A program made the position numbers and the translations under genes. The notes below the pieces were generated by a model. That model ran no database searches. It was given only the letters and a program-made list of their open reading frames with translations, and was not told where the DNA came from. Positions 7,542-15,133 of a DNA stretch of 64,000 nucleotides are shown here, in pieces. How positions within the stretch are numbered: position 1 is the stretch's first letter; each line of letters starts with the position of its first letter. The stretch is from assembly GCA_051870875.1 (NCBI GenBank), contig JBJECG010000037.1, positions 46,587 to 110,586 of the forward strand, in the 5' to 3' direction. The DNA comes from Aphodosoma sp051870875 (GTDB taxonomy: Bacteria; Bacteroidota; Bacteroidia; Bacteroidales; Paludibacteraceae).

Positions 7542-8855
7542 ATGGCATCATTTATCGTAGAAGGCGGTCATGCGCTGAAGGGCACCATCAAGCCGCAAGG
7601 TGCAAAAAACGAAGCATTGCAGGTGATCTGCGCTACACTGCTTACCGCCGAACGTGTAGTGATAGACAATATCCCCCAGATACTCGATGTACTGAATCTG
7701 GTGAAACTTGTCGGAAAATTGGGCGTTGAAGTCGAATGTCTGGGCAACGGGACTTACGCTTTCACAGCCCGCCAGCTGCGTGAGGAGTATGTTCGCTCCG
7801 ATGATTTCATCAGGGACTGTGCCCGTCTGCGCGGCTCGGTCATGCTCATCGGAGCCCTCATTTCGCGGCTTGGCGAAGTGTCGTATGCCAAACCTGGAGG
7901 TGACAAAATAGGCCGCCGCCGTCTCGATACTCACTTCATCGGAATCTGCAATCTCGGCGCGGAGCTCACATACGACGGTGTTCGCCAGGCTTACCGCCTC
8001 CGCGCTCCGCACGACGGACTTAAGGGCAGATACATGCTGCTCGACGAGGCTTCTGTGACAGGTACTGCCAATATCATCATGGCTGCCGTATGTGCCAAAG
8101 GTACCACCACAATATACAATGCCGCATGCGAGCCGTATATCCAACAGCTTTGCCGCATGCTCAACAGTATGGGCGCGAAAATCAGCGGTGTGGCATCCAA
8201 TTACCTTACCATCGAGGGTGTCGGCCGGTTGCACGGCACCACGCACCGCCTTCTGCCCGATATGATCGAAGTGGGCAGCTTCATAGGCATGGCGGCCATG
8301 ACGGGCAGCGAACTCACCGTCAGTCAGGTGTCTTACGAAAACCTGGGAATCATACCTGATGTGTTCCGCCGTTTCGGTATCAAGATTATACAGCATGGTG
8401 ACGACCTGTATATACCGGCACAGCAGCATTACGAAATCGAGTCGTTTATCGATGGCTCAATCCTTACCATTGCCGATGCACCATGGCCTGGCCTTACTCC
8501 TGACCTGCTCAGCGTGCTGCTGGTGGTGGCCACCCAGGCAAAAGGCAGTGTACTTGTACACCAGAAGATGTTCGAGAGCCGTCTCTTCTTTGTCGACAAA
8601 CTTATTGATATGGGTGCGCAGATCATACTTTGCGATCCGCACCGTGCCGTGGTTATCGGTCATGACCGTAAGTTCTGCCTGAAACCCAATAATATGACCT
8701 CTCCTGACATCCGGGCCGGTATAGCCATGCTCATAGCGGCCATGAGTGCCAACGGTACAAGCCGTATCGACAATATCGACCAGATAGACCGTGGCTATCA
8801 GAATATCGAACACCGTCTCAACGAACTCGGTGCCCGGATTACCCGTGTAGGTTGA
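7542..8855 (+). CDS. murA: UDP-N-acetylglucosamine 1-carboxyvinyltransferase
   Basis: MurA transfers enolpyruvate from PEP to UDP-GlcNAc, the first committed step of peptidoglycan synthesis. The 437-residue length is normal. The N terminus carries GTIKPQGAKNEALQ with the conserved Lys-Asn, and LRGSVMLIGALISRLG follows. The active-site loop reads KPGGDKIGRRRLDTH, so Asp121 replaces the catalytic Cys that fosfomycin alkylates in E. coli (Cys115 in PGGCAIG). The same Cys-to-Asp change is known to give fosfomycin insensitivity in mycobacteria, chlamydiae and Borrelia. The frame is intact and the rest of the family signature is present, so the enzyme is expected to be active. Gene order murB-murA is tight. 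Confidence 0.95.
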   Translation: MASFIVEGGHALKGTIKPQGAKNEALQVICATLLTAERVVIDNIPQILDVLNLVKLVGKLGVEVECLGNGTYAFTARQLREEYVRSDDFIRDCARLRGSVMLIGALISRLGEVSYAKPGGDKIGRRRLDTHFIGICNLGAELTYDGVRQAYRLRAPHDGLKGRYMLLDEASVTGTANIIMAAVCAKGTTTIYNAACEPYIQQLCRMLNSMGAKISGVASNYLTIEGVGRLHGTTHRLLPDMIEVGSFIGMAAMTGSELTVSQVSYENLGIIPDVFRRFGIKIIQHGDDLYIPAQQHYEIESFIDGSILTIADAPWPGLTPDLLSVLLVVATQAKGSVLVHQKMFESRLFFVDKLIDMGAQIILCDPHRAVVIGHDRKFCLKPNNMTSPDIRAGIAMLIAAMSANGTSRIDNIDQIDRGYQNIEHRLNELGARITRVG

Positions 8856-8965
8856 ACCACTTGACCATAGGTAACGGAACCTTCGATATGAAACCGGAGG
8901 AAGAACACATTGGAAGAACAGGATGGATTGACAGGTAACCGCACGGAAAATGTTTTGCATACAAT

Positions 8966-9883
8966 ATGATTCACGATGGATTCCATAACAGGCAGTTGGC
9001 ACTTTGGCGGCTGGCGGCTGAGAATTATGCCGGTCTGCAGAGGGCGGAGAGCAGACGGTTTGAGTTCTGCGGGTTTGGAGTGACGGTACAGTACAACCCT
9101 GCCAGGATTGTGTCGACAGGGGCGAAAACCGATGCGGGGTCGGTGGCGGCACGCCCTTGCTTTCTGTGTCGGGCGAACCGTCCGGAGGAGCAGCTGTCGG
9201 TTGAGATGGGACAGTTTGAATTGCTGGTCAATCCCTTCCCTATCTTCAATCCCCATTACGTCATAGCCCACATGAAGCATATACCGCAGACTGTCATACC
9301 GTATATCGGCGATATGCTCGGCTTTGCCCGGCAAATGCCTGAGTTCGCTATCTTCTACAACGGCCCGCGTTGCGGTGCCTCTGCTCCTGACCACATGCAT
9401 TTCCAGGCTTGCAGGGCAATTCAGCTTCCGGTAGTGGGCGACTATTTCCGGTTGCGACATGACAGGTCCGTACTGCTTGTAAGGCGGGCCGGTACCGAGG
9501 TCCGGACTCTCAATGGTTATCTGCGGACGGTGATTTGTATCGAGGCACCGGCGGTTGGATGCGGTGTGGCTGTCATGGATGATATAATTGCGGCTTTGCG
9601 GAGTATTCAGCCGGAAGAGGATGAACCGATGATGAATATAGTGGCGGCGTACTACGATGGTTGTCATTACATTTGGATATTTCCGCGAAAGGCGTTCCGT
9701 CCGTGGCAATATGCCGCACCCGGAGAGTCGGGACTGCTTGTCTCTCCTGCCGCAGTTGAGATGGCTGGACTGGTGATAACTCCGGTTGCCGGGCATTTCA
9801 ACAAGGTCACTGCCGCCGACATTGAGGATATTTACAGCCAATGCTCGATGACGGATGCCGCGGAAATGATACGTCAAATATAA
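8966..9883 (+). CDS. DUF4922 protein, HIT/GalT-like nucleotidyltransferase superfamily
   Basis: A 305-residue cytoplasmic protein of the DUF4922 type found across Bacteroidota. The FNPHYVIAHMKHIPQ segment and GASAPDHMHFQA (about residues 137-148) match the HxHxQ-like phosphate-binding motif of the HIT/GalT/ATP adenylyltransferase superfamily. An early CFLCRANRPEEQ with two cysteines resembles the zinc-binding part of GalT. The expected chemistry is nucleotidyl transfer to or phosphorolysis of a sugar phosphate, but the substrate is unknown. The family often occurs near SpoIID-like proteins, and one lies at 27.2 kb here, though not adjacent. It sits 110 bp after murA and 14 bp before cdd. Confidence 0.75.
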   Translation: MIHDGFHNRQLALWRLAAENYAGLQRAESRRFEFCGFGVTVQYNPARIVSTGAKTDAGSVAARPCFLCRANRPEEQLSVEMGQFELLVNPFPIFNPHYVIAHMKHIPQTVIPYIGDMLGFARQMPEFAIFYNGPRCGASAPDHMHFQACRAIQLPVVGDYFRLRHDRSVLLVRRAGTEVRTLNGYLRTVICIEAPAVGCGVAVMDDIIAALRSIQPEEDEPMMNIVAAYYDGCHYIWIFPRKAFRPWQYAAPGESGLLVSPAAVEMAGLVITPVAGHFNKVTAADIEDIYSQCSMTDAAEMIRQI

Positions 9884-9897
9884 AATCATAATAAATC

Positions 9898-10359
9898 ATG
9901 CAGACAAAACATATAGACATACCCGTAGAAATATATTCGTTTGAAGAACTGTCGGCAGAAGAGCGGCAGCTTGTGGAGGCTGCGAAAGAGGCCACGGTGA
10001 GGGCATATTCCCCGTATTCCCATTTCCAGGTTGGGGCTGCCGTCAGTCTGTCCAATGGCGAAATAGTCACAGGTACCAATCAGGAGAATGCGGCCTATCC
10101 GTCGGGCCTGTGTGCCGAGCGTACTGCCATGTTCTATGCCAATTCGCGTTATCCCGGATCGGCACCCCGGATGATGGCGGTAGCTGCCTTTGCCGACGGA
10201 GGTTTTACATCATCGCCGGTCACACCGTGCGGTTCGTGCCGTCAGGTGCTGTCTGAAACGGAAAAACGTTTCCGGACCGATATACCTGTCATTTTATATG
10301 GAACGGGTAAAGTGTATAAACTGCGCAGTATTCAGGATTTGCTGCCTTTGGCATTCTGA
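9898..10359 (+). CDS. cdd: Cytidine deaminase
   Basis: The enzyme hydrolyses cytidine and deoxycytidine to uridine forms in pyrimidine salvage. The 153 residues include the homotetrameric-type zinc site: Cys72-Ala-Glu74 (LCAERTAMF, with the proton-shuttling Glu) and Pro-Cys111-Gly-Ser-Cys114 (PCGSCRQVL). The N-terminal YSPYSHFQVGAAV is a clear family signature. It follows the DUF4922 gene after 14 bp and probably shares its transcript. A stem-loop at 10545 separates it from the convergent glycogen genes. Confidence 0.95.
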   Translation: MQTKHIDIPVEIYSFEELSAEERQLVEAAKEATVRAYSPYSHFQVGAAVSLSNGEIVTGTNQENAAYPSGLCAERTAMFYANSRYPGSAPRMMAVAAFADGGFTSSPVTPCGSCRQVLSETEKRFRTDIPVILYGTGKVYKLRSIQDLLPLAF

Positions 10360-10544
10360 TGGCAGTATGCTGTAAGTCGCAGGGTTGACTCTTTTGTACT
10401 TAGTGTTTTAGGGTGGATTGTGCCCACAACTCTATTGGCATTGTCGTAAAGCGTTCTGTTAGTCATCATCGTATAAGCCTGTATGGTTTTTCCAATACAT
10501 TGCAGGCTCCACAAAGTGTCAGTCTGTATGGTCATGTGATATCA

Positions 10545-10587
10545 AAGGCCGCATCCCGGATATCAAATATCATCGGAATGCGGCCTT
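10545..10587. terminator. Stem-loop between convergent cdd and glycogen phosphorylase genes
   Basis: AAGGCCGCAT at 10545-10554 pairs with ATGCGGCCTT at 10578-10587 around a 23-base loop containing a short self-complementary GATATC. It lies between two converging genes and could serve both strands, but no strong T-run follows on either side. The remaining 10360-10643 sequence holds no gene I can see. Confidence 0.5.
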
Positions 10588-10643
10588 GTAGTTCGGTATT
10601 GCGGCTGAGAGCCATGTTGGCGTGTGCCGTGTGCGGCGCATCA

Positions 10644-13220
10644 TCAGATTTGGGCGGCCTGCAGCCAACGGACATAGCAGAAGTTCATACGGTGCGGAAG
10701 ATCCATATGTTTCGGGTACATGCGGAACGCATAACGGAACTGCCCGCTCTGGCTCAACTGATGGTCGAGTGTGAAATGCAGTTTGGTGCCGTCAACTCTG
10801 ACCAGGTTGAACTCCGAAACCTCGAATATGTGGTCATTGCCCTTGTCATCGCGGTAGGTGATGACAAGCTCTATGCCAAGATCATTGCCCACCAGGCCGT
10901 GTGTGTCGACTATGGCCTCGAAGTGGGTTTGGGTGCCGATAGCCAGAGTTTCATGATGTTCGTCGGTATGACTGGTCAGCGAAATGACTTCTATTTCATC
11001 CCAGTGCTGTGCCATATTCTCTTTCCATGCTGCGAGTTCGCGTGCTTTGGCATAATTGTCTGCAACAATCATCTTGCTGCGTTTGGCAAGTGGGGAGTAG
11101 AACCGGGATATGTAGTCATCGATCATGCGTTTCATGGTGAACCGCGGGGTGATTTCGGATATCGACTTCTTGACCCATTGTATCCATTCCGGTGAATAAC
11201 CTTTGGTATTGCGGGCATAGAAGAGCGGGATAATCTCGTTTTCGAGTGTCATATAGATTGTGGCGGCATCGAGTTGGTCCTGGTAAGCCTGGTTTGCGTA
11301 AGTGCGCTTGTCGGTCAAGGCCCATCCGGCACCTTTTACATAACCTTCGTACCACCAGCCGTCGAGGACCGAAAAGTTGAGTACGCCGTTCATCTGGGCT
11401 TTTTCGCCGGAGGTGCCCGAGGCTTCCAGTGGGCGTGTAGGAGTGTTCAACCATATATCGACACCCGAGATAAGACGTTTTGCCAGACGCATGTCGTAAT
11501 TTTCCAGGAATATTATTTTGCCGAGGAACTGTGGCATACGTGAAATCTCCACGATGCGTTTTATAAGACCTTGCCCGCCTCCGTCAGCCGGATGGGCCTT
11601 GCCCGTAAAGAGGAACTGTACAGGATGGGCCGGATCGTTGACAATGCGTTCCAGACGTTCAAGGTCGGTGAAGAGCAGATGTGCGCGTTTGTATGTGGCA
11701 AAACGGCGTCCGAACCCTATCATCAGGGCATTCGGATTGATGCTTTCGGTGATGGCGAGAACTTTTGTCGGGTCGTTCTGGTTGCGCAGCCACACGCTGG
11801 CAAAGTCTTCTTTGATATATTTGATGAGCTTGTGCTTGCGGGCCATGTGTGTATCCCATATTTCCTCATCGGGCACATTGTTGATGGCTTTCCATATCTT
11901 CATGTTCGACTGGTCGGCGTAGAACGACTGGTCAAAATATTTTTCGTAGAGGGCACGCCATTCCGATGTTGCCCATGTGGGCATGTGTACGCCGTTGGTG
12001 ACATAGCTTACGTGAAGTTCCTCCGGAAAGTAGCCTTTCCAGATCGGGGCAAACATTTCCTGCGACACTTTGCCGTGAAGCCAGCTTACTCCGTTGACGG
12101 CCTGACAGGTGTTGCAGGCAAATACCGACATGGAGAATTTCTCGTCGGAGTCAGGGGTGATGCGTCCCATATTCATGAGGTCGGCCCATGTTATGCCGAG
12201 CTTGGCAGGATACTCGCTCATGTACTTGCCGAAAAGGCCCTCGTCGAAACTGTCATGTCCGGCCGGTACTGGCGTATGGCATGTGTAGAGGGAGGAGGAG
12301 CTTACTACCTCCAATGCTTCCTGTATAGTAAGCCCTTTTGCCACATAATCTACAAGCCGCTGTACATTGAGCAGTGCGGCATGACCTTCGTTGCAGTGGT
12401 AGATTTCCTGTTCGATTCCCAGTTTTTGCAGTGTTAGTATGCCGCCTATACCGAGCAGTATCTCTTGTTTGATGCGGTTTTCCCAGTCGCCGCCATAGAG
12501 CTTGTGGGTGATTGAACGGTCAAATTCGCTGTTCAAATCGTTGTCGGTATCAAGCAGGTAGAGCGGAACACGGCCTACTTGGGCACACCATACGTTGGCG
12601 TAGACTGTACGTCCGGGATAGGGTACACCCACGGTTATGGGCTGCCCCTCGGCTGTTTTCATCTGTGTGATGGGCAGATGTCCGAATTGCTGTGCTTCGT
12701 AGTTGGCTATCTGCTGTCCGTCTACACTGAGCGATTGGGTGAAATATCCGTAACGGTAGAGGAATCCGACAGCTACCATGTTCACTCCGCTGTCTGAAGC
12801 CTCCTTTATATAGTCGCCTGCCAGAACGCCGAGACCGCCTGAATAGATTCTCAAATGGTCGGTGAGACCGTATTCCATTGAAAAATAAGCTACTGACGGC
12901 ACTTTGTTTGTCGGCTTTGCTGTGATGTAAGTCCGGAATTCGGCATAAACCCTGTTCAAATCGGCCAGAAAACGTGTATCTTCCTCAAGTTCTTTGAGAC
13001 GGTCGAACGTGACATTTTCGAGCATTGACATGGGGTTGTGTTTCATATCGTCCCATATTTCGGGATTGATGCTGCGAAACAGTTTTTTTGCATTTTCGCT
13101 CCAGACCCACCACAGATTGTGGGCTATCTCATCGAGATGTTCGAGCGATTCCGGTAATTTGGTTTTTACGGCCAGATCCATAAAGGTTGGCTCATTGACA
13201 TGATTGACTTTTACTTTCAT
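10644..13220 (-). CDS. glgP: Alpha-glucan (glycogen/maltodextrin) phosphorylase
   Basis: It phosphorolyses alpha-1,4-glucans to glucose 1-phosphate using PLP. I start at 13220 (MKVKVNHVNEPTFMDL, 858 residues) rather than seven codons earlier, since the sequence from there matches the alpha-glucan phosphorylase type. DEIAHNLWWVWSENAKKLF is the characteristic N-terminal block of that shorter subfamily, and VAYFSMEYGLTDHLRIYSGG is the next conserved block. The PLP lysine lies in EASGTSGEKAQMNGVLN. YVTNGVHMPTW and GKAHPADGGGQGLIK also match. It lies 46 bp downstream of the glycogen synthase gene and is co-oriented, so storage and mobilisation of glycogen are probably co-transcribed. Confidence 0.92.
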   Translation of the reverse strand: MKVKVNHVNEPTFMDLAVKTKLPESLEHLDEIAHNLWWVWSENAKKLFRSINPEIWDDMKHNPMSMLENVTFDRLKELEEDTRFLADLNRVYAEFRTYITAKPTNKVPSVAYFSMEYGLTDHLRIYSGGLGVLAGDYIKEASDSGVNMVAVGFLYRYGYFTQSLSVDGQQIANYEAQQFGHLPITQMKTAEGQPITVGVPYPGRTVYANVWCAQVGRVPLYLLDTDNDLNSEFDRSITHKLYGGDWENRIKQEILLGIGGILTLQKLGIEQEIYHCNEGHAALLNVQRLVDYVAKGLTIQEALEVVSSSSLYTCHTPVPAGHDSFDEGLFGKYMSEYPAKLGITWADLMNMGRITPDSDEKFSMSVFACNTCQAVNGVSWLHGKVSQEMFAPIWKGYFPEELHVSYVTNGVHMPTWATSEWRALYEKYFDQSFYADQSNMKIWKAINNVPDEEIWDTHMARKHKLIKYIKEDFASVWLRNQNDPTKVLAITESINPNALMIGFGRRFATYKRAHLLFTDLERLERIVNDPAHPVQFLFTGKAHPADGGGQGLIKRIVEISRMPQFLGKIIFLENYDMRLAKRLISGVDIWLNTPTRPLEASGTSGEKAQMNGVLNFSVLDGWWYEGYVKGAGWALTDKRTYANQAYQDQLDAATIYMTLENEIIPLFYARNTKGYSPEWIQWVKKSISEITPRFTMKRMIDDYISRFYSPLAKRSKMIVADNYAKARELAAWKENMAQHWDEIEVISLTSHTDEHHETLAIGTQTHFEAIVDTHGLVGNDLGIELVITYRDDKGNDHIFEVSEFNLVRVDGTKLHFTLDHQLSQSGQFRYAFRMYPKHMDLPHRMNFCYVRWLQAAQI

Positions 13221-13266
13221 TGTTGGATGATGTGAAACCACGACACCGTGTCAGGTGTATTGGCAT

Positions 13267-14886
13267 TTATTTGACCCTGTTTGTATTGTGTTCCATTGCA
13301 ATCTGGTATGCAGTCCGGTAGCTGGCGAAGAAATGTTCCCATTGCGTACAGCGGGCATACTCTTGTGCCGATTTGCCTGCTGTTTTTGCATTTGCGGCTG
13401 TGACCGGCGAATCCGTATCGGTTATAAACCGGTTGATTTGCTGCGCGATGGACTGGCTTACGCTGTCAAAGTTGTTGTCTGTGCGGGCAACTACGCCTAC
13501 GCCGGCAGATATGTCTTGCCCGTTCGGATTTACCCAGCGTCCGAATCCCGACAGGTTGGTGGTAATGGTCGGTACTCCGAATGCCGCACTTTCCATGGGC
13601 GTATAGCCCCATGGCTCGTAATACGAAGGGAATACGGTGAAGTCAAAGCCGGCAAGGAGGTCGTAGTAAGGGACATTGAATATTCCGTCGTTGCCGTGAA
13701 GGTATGCCGGCACAAATATCACTTTTATCCGGTCGTGAGCAGCATTGGTCATACCGTAGAACGACAGGGCATTGGTTATCGGATCGTTCCACGGCTCTGC
13801 CAGACAGTGTGTGGTGTAGCGGTCTGACGGTCTGCCGGGTGGCTGCACTCCGGTGTGCCATGCCGGTACCAATATGTATGCCAATATGGGATGGGCATCG
13901 CGGTCGTGGTTGAGACGGTTGAGTACGTTGATGTATACGTCTATTCCTTTGTTCTTGTATTCGTAGCGGCCGGAAGTGGCACACAGTTTTATATCCTGCG
14001 GAAGTTTGTATCCCAATATATTCTCGGCAACTTCTGTCAACTGTTTGCGTGATTTTTCCGCCAATGTCTCAAGTGCGCTGCTTTCGGGTACGAAATCAAG
14101 TTCAAAGCCGTTGGGAGTCACTATGTCGGCCCGGCGTTCAAGCAGCTGGGCGCATTCATCGTCAGTTATTTGGCTTACGGTGGTGAAACAGTCGGCCAGA
14201 TGAGCGGCCCGTTTTTCTACCGAATGTTTGCTTTCCACATTCAGTTCCCGGGCCATTTGGTCGCCATGGTATCCTGTCATATAGTCGTACAGAGGTTTGC
14301 CGTTGCCGGCTATGGAGCGGCCTGTCGTGGTGGCGTGGGTGGTGAATACGGTGGCGATCTGAGGTGCATTGTGAAGAAGGTAGAAAAGCCCGAAACCGGT
14401 CATCCATTCGTTGAAATGAGCCACTACGCGCTTATGTTCCATATCCGTATAGTGTACGTATGCAGCCATGACCATACCGGCAGCTGTTCCAAACATCGAC
14501 GATTCATCGTAATTGCCGTAAGCATGGAGCGAATCCACTTGATATTCATTCCAGAAAAGACGGTAGAAGTCATTTTTATGTTGATACAAGGATGTAAAGT
14601 CGACTAAAACCGCAACGGGGTGTCCGGGTACCGCCCAACGTCCGATGCGCACCGGCAGATTGTAGTTGTTCTGCATGTAAGTGGCAAAAACCGGCATTTC
14701 TGCCGTATGCTCGAAATACGGGCTTTCTGCTTCTTTCCAAATATCGGGGCCTATGAACATTACATTGCCGTCCATGTATTCCATCATCTGTTTTGCCCTT
14801 GTAGACAGGACTGTGTATATACCACCTACTTTGTTGCATACTTCCCAGCTGGTTTCCAATATAAAATCAGGTTTGTTGGTCGACAT
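13267..14886 (-). CDS. GT3-family glycogen synthase (eukaryote-like)
   Basis: A 539-residue retaining glycosyltransferase. ETSWEVCNKVGGIYTVLSTRA at residues 11-31 is the signature of the GT3 glycogen synthases otherwise typical of fungi and animals, unlike the bacterial GT5 GlgA with KTGGL. The second half has the EPWGYTPMES acceptor/donor motif near residue 424, with the paired glutamates expected in this family. HFNEWMTGFGLFYL and FTTHATTTGRSIAGNG are further matches. GT3 enzymes use UDP-glucose, so a UDP-glucose route is expected rather than ADP-glucose. The protein lacks the regulatory phosphorylation tails of the animal enzymes. A canonical promoter lies just upstream at 14917-14948. Confidence 0.92.
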   Translation of the reverse strand: MSTNKPDFILETSWEVCNKVGGIYTVLSTRAKQMMEYMDGNVMFIGPDIWKEAESPYFEHTAEMPVFATYMQNNYNLPVRIGRWAVPGHPVAVLVDFTSLYQHKNDFYRLFWNEYQVDSLHAYGNYDESSMFGTAAGMVMAAYVHYTDMEHKRVVAHFNEWMTGFGLFYLLHNAPQIATVFTTHATTTGRSIAGNGKPLYDYMTGYHGDQMARELNVESKHSVEKRAAHLADCFTTVSQITDDECAQLLERRADIVTPNGFELDFVPESSALETLAEKSRKQLTEVAENILGYKLPQDIKLCATSGRYEYKNKGIDVYINVLNRLNHDRDAHPILAYILVPAWHTGVQPPGRPSDRYTTHCLAEPWNDPITNALSFYGMTNAAHDRIKVIFVPAYLHGNDGIFNVPYYDLLAGFDFTVFPSYYEPWGYTPMESAAFGVPTITTNLSGFGRWVNPNGQDISAGVGVVARTDNNFDSVSQSIAQQINRFITDTDSPVTAANAKTAGKSAQEYARCTQWEHFFASYRTAYQIAMEHNTNRVK

Positions 14887-14916
14887 ATTATTATCTGTTG
14901 TGTATCAATGATGTGA

Positions 14917-14948
14917 CAAATTTATACTAAAATTTTAGTTCATGCAAT
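14917..14948 (-). promoter_or_regulatory. Promoter of the glycogen synthase-phosphorylase operon
   Basis: On the minus strand the -7 box is TAAATTTG (14917-14924) and the -33 box is ATTG (14945-14948), separated by exactly 20 bases. This fits the Bacteroidota sigma-ABfr consensus TTTG-N19-21-TAnnTTTG with one mismatch in the -33 box. Transcription would begin near 14910, about 25 bases before the start codon. Confidence 0.7.
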
Positions 14949-15072
14949 TTTGTATGATGTAAATAGTGTTAAAATACTTGCGGCGGAGTGATGCTGTGAT
15001 GTGCTGTCCGCTGATTGCCAATTCGTTGTGCAGGATATTCGGCTTTGAATGAAAATAATGCAGCAGATGCCG

Positions 15073-15096
15073 AAAATATGTTGTACAACATATTTT
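15073..15096. terminator. 24-bp perfect palindrome after the DUF2723 gene
   Basis: Bases 15073-15096 are perfectly self-complementary (AAAATATGTTGT and its reverse complement). Flanks 15064-15072 and 15097-15106 continue the pairing imperfectly (GCAG..TG..CG / CG..CA..CTGC). It lies just past the stop of the minus-strand DUF2723 gene, so a terminator role is likely. A perfect palindrome with no loop could also be a binding site for a dimeric protein. Confidence 0.5.
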
Positions 15097-15133
15097 TCGA
15101 CACCTGCCACATTATAGCTCTGCCAACGGATGC

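Noticed and set aside
10413..11195. Open frame on the + strand spanning the end of the glycogen phosphorylase gene
   Set aside because: It is the antisense shadow of a strongly conserved minus-strand gene and its translation resembles nothing.
11571..12437. 288-codon + strand frame
   Set aside because: Lies wholly opposite the phosphorylase gene, whose motifs are unambiguous.
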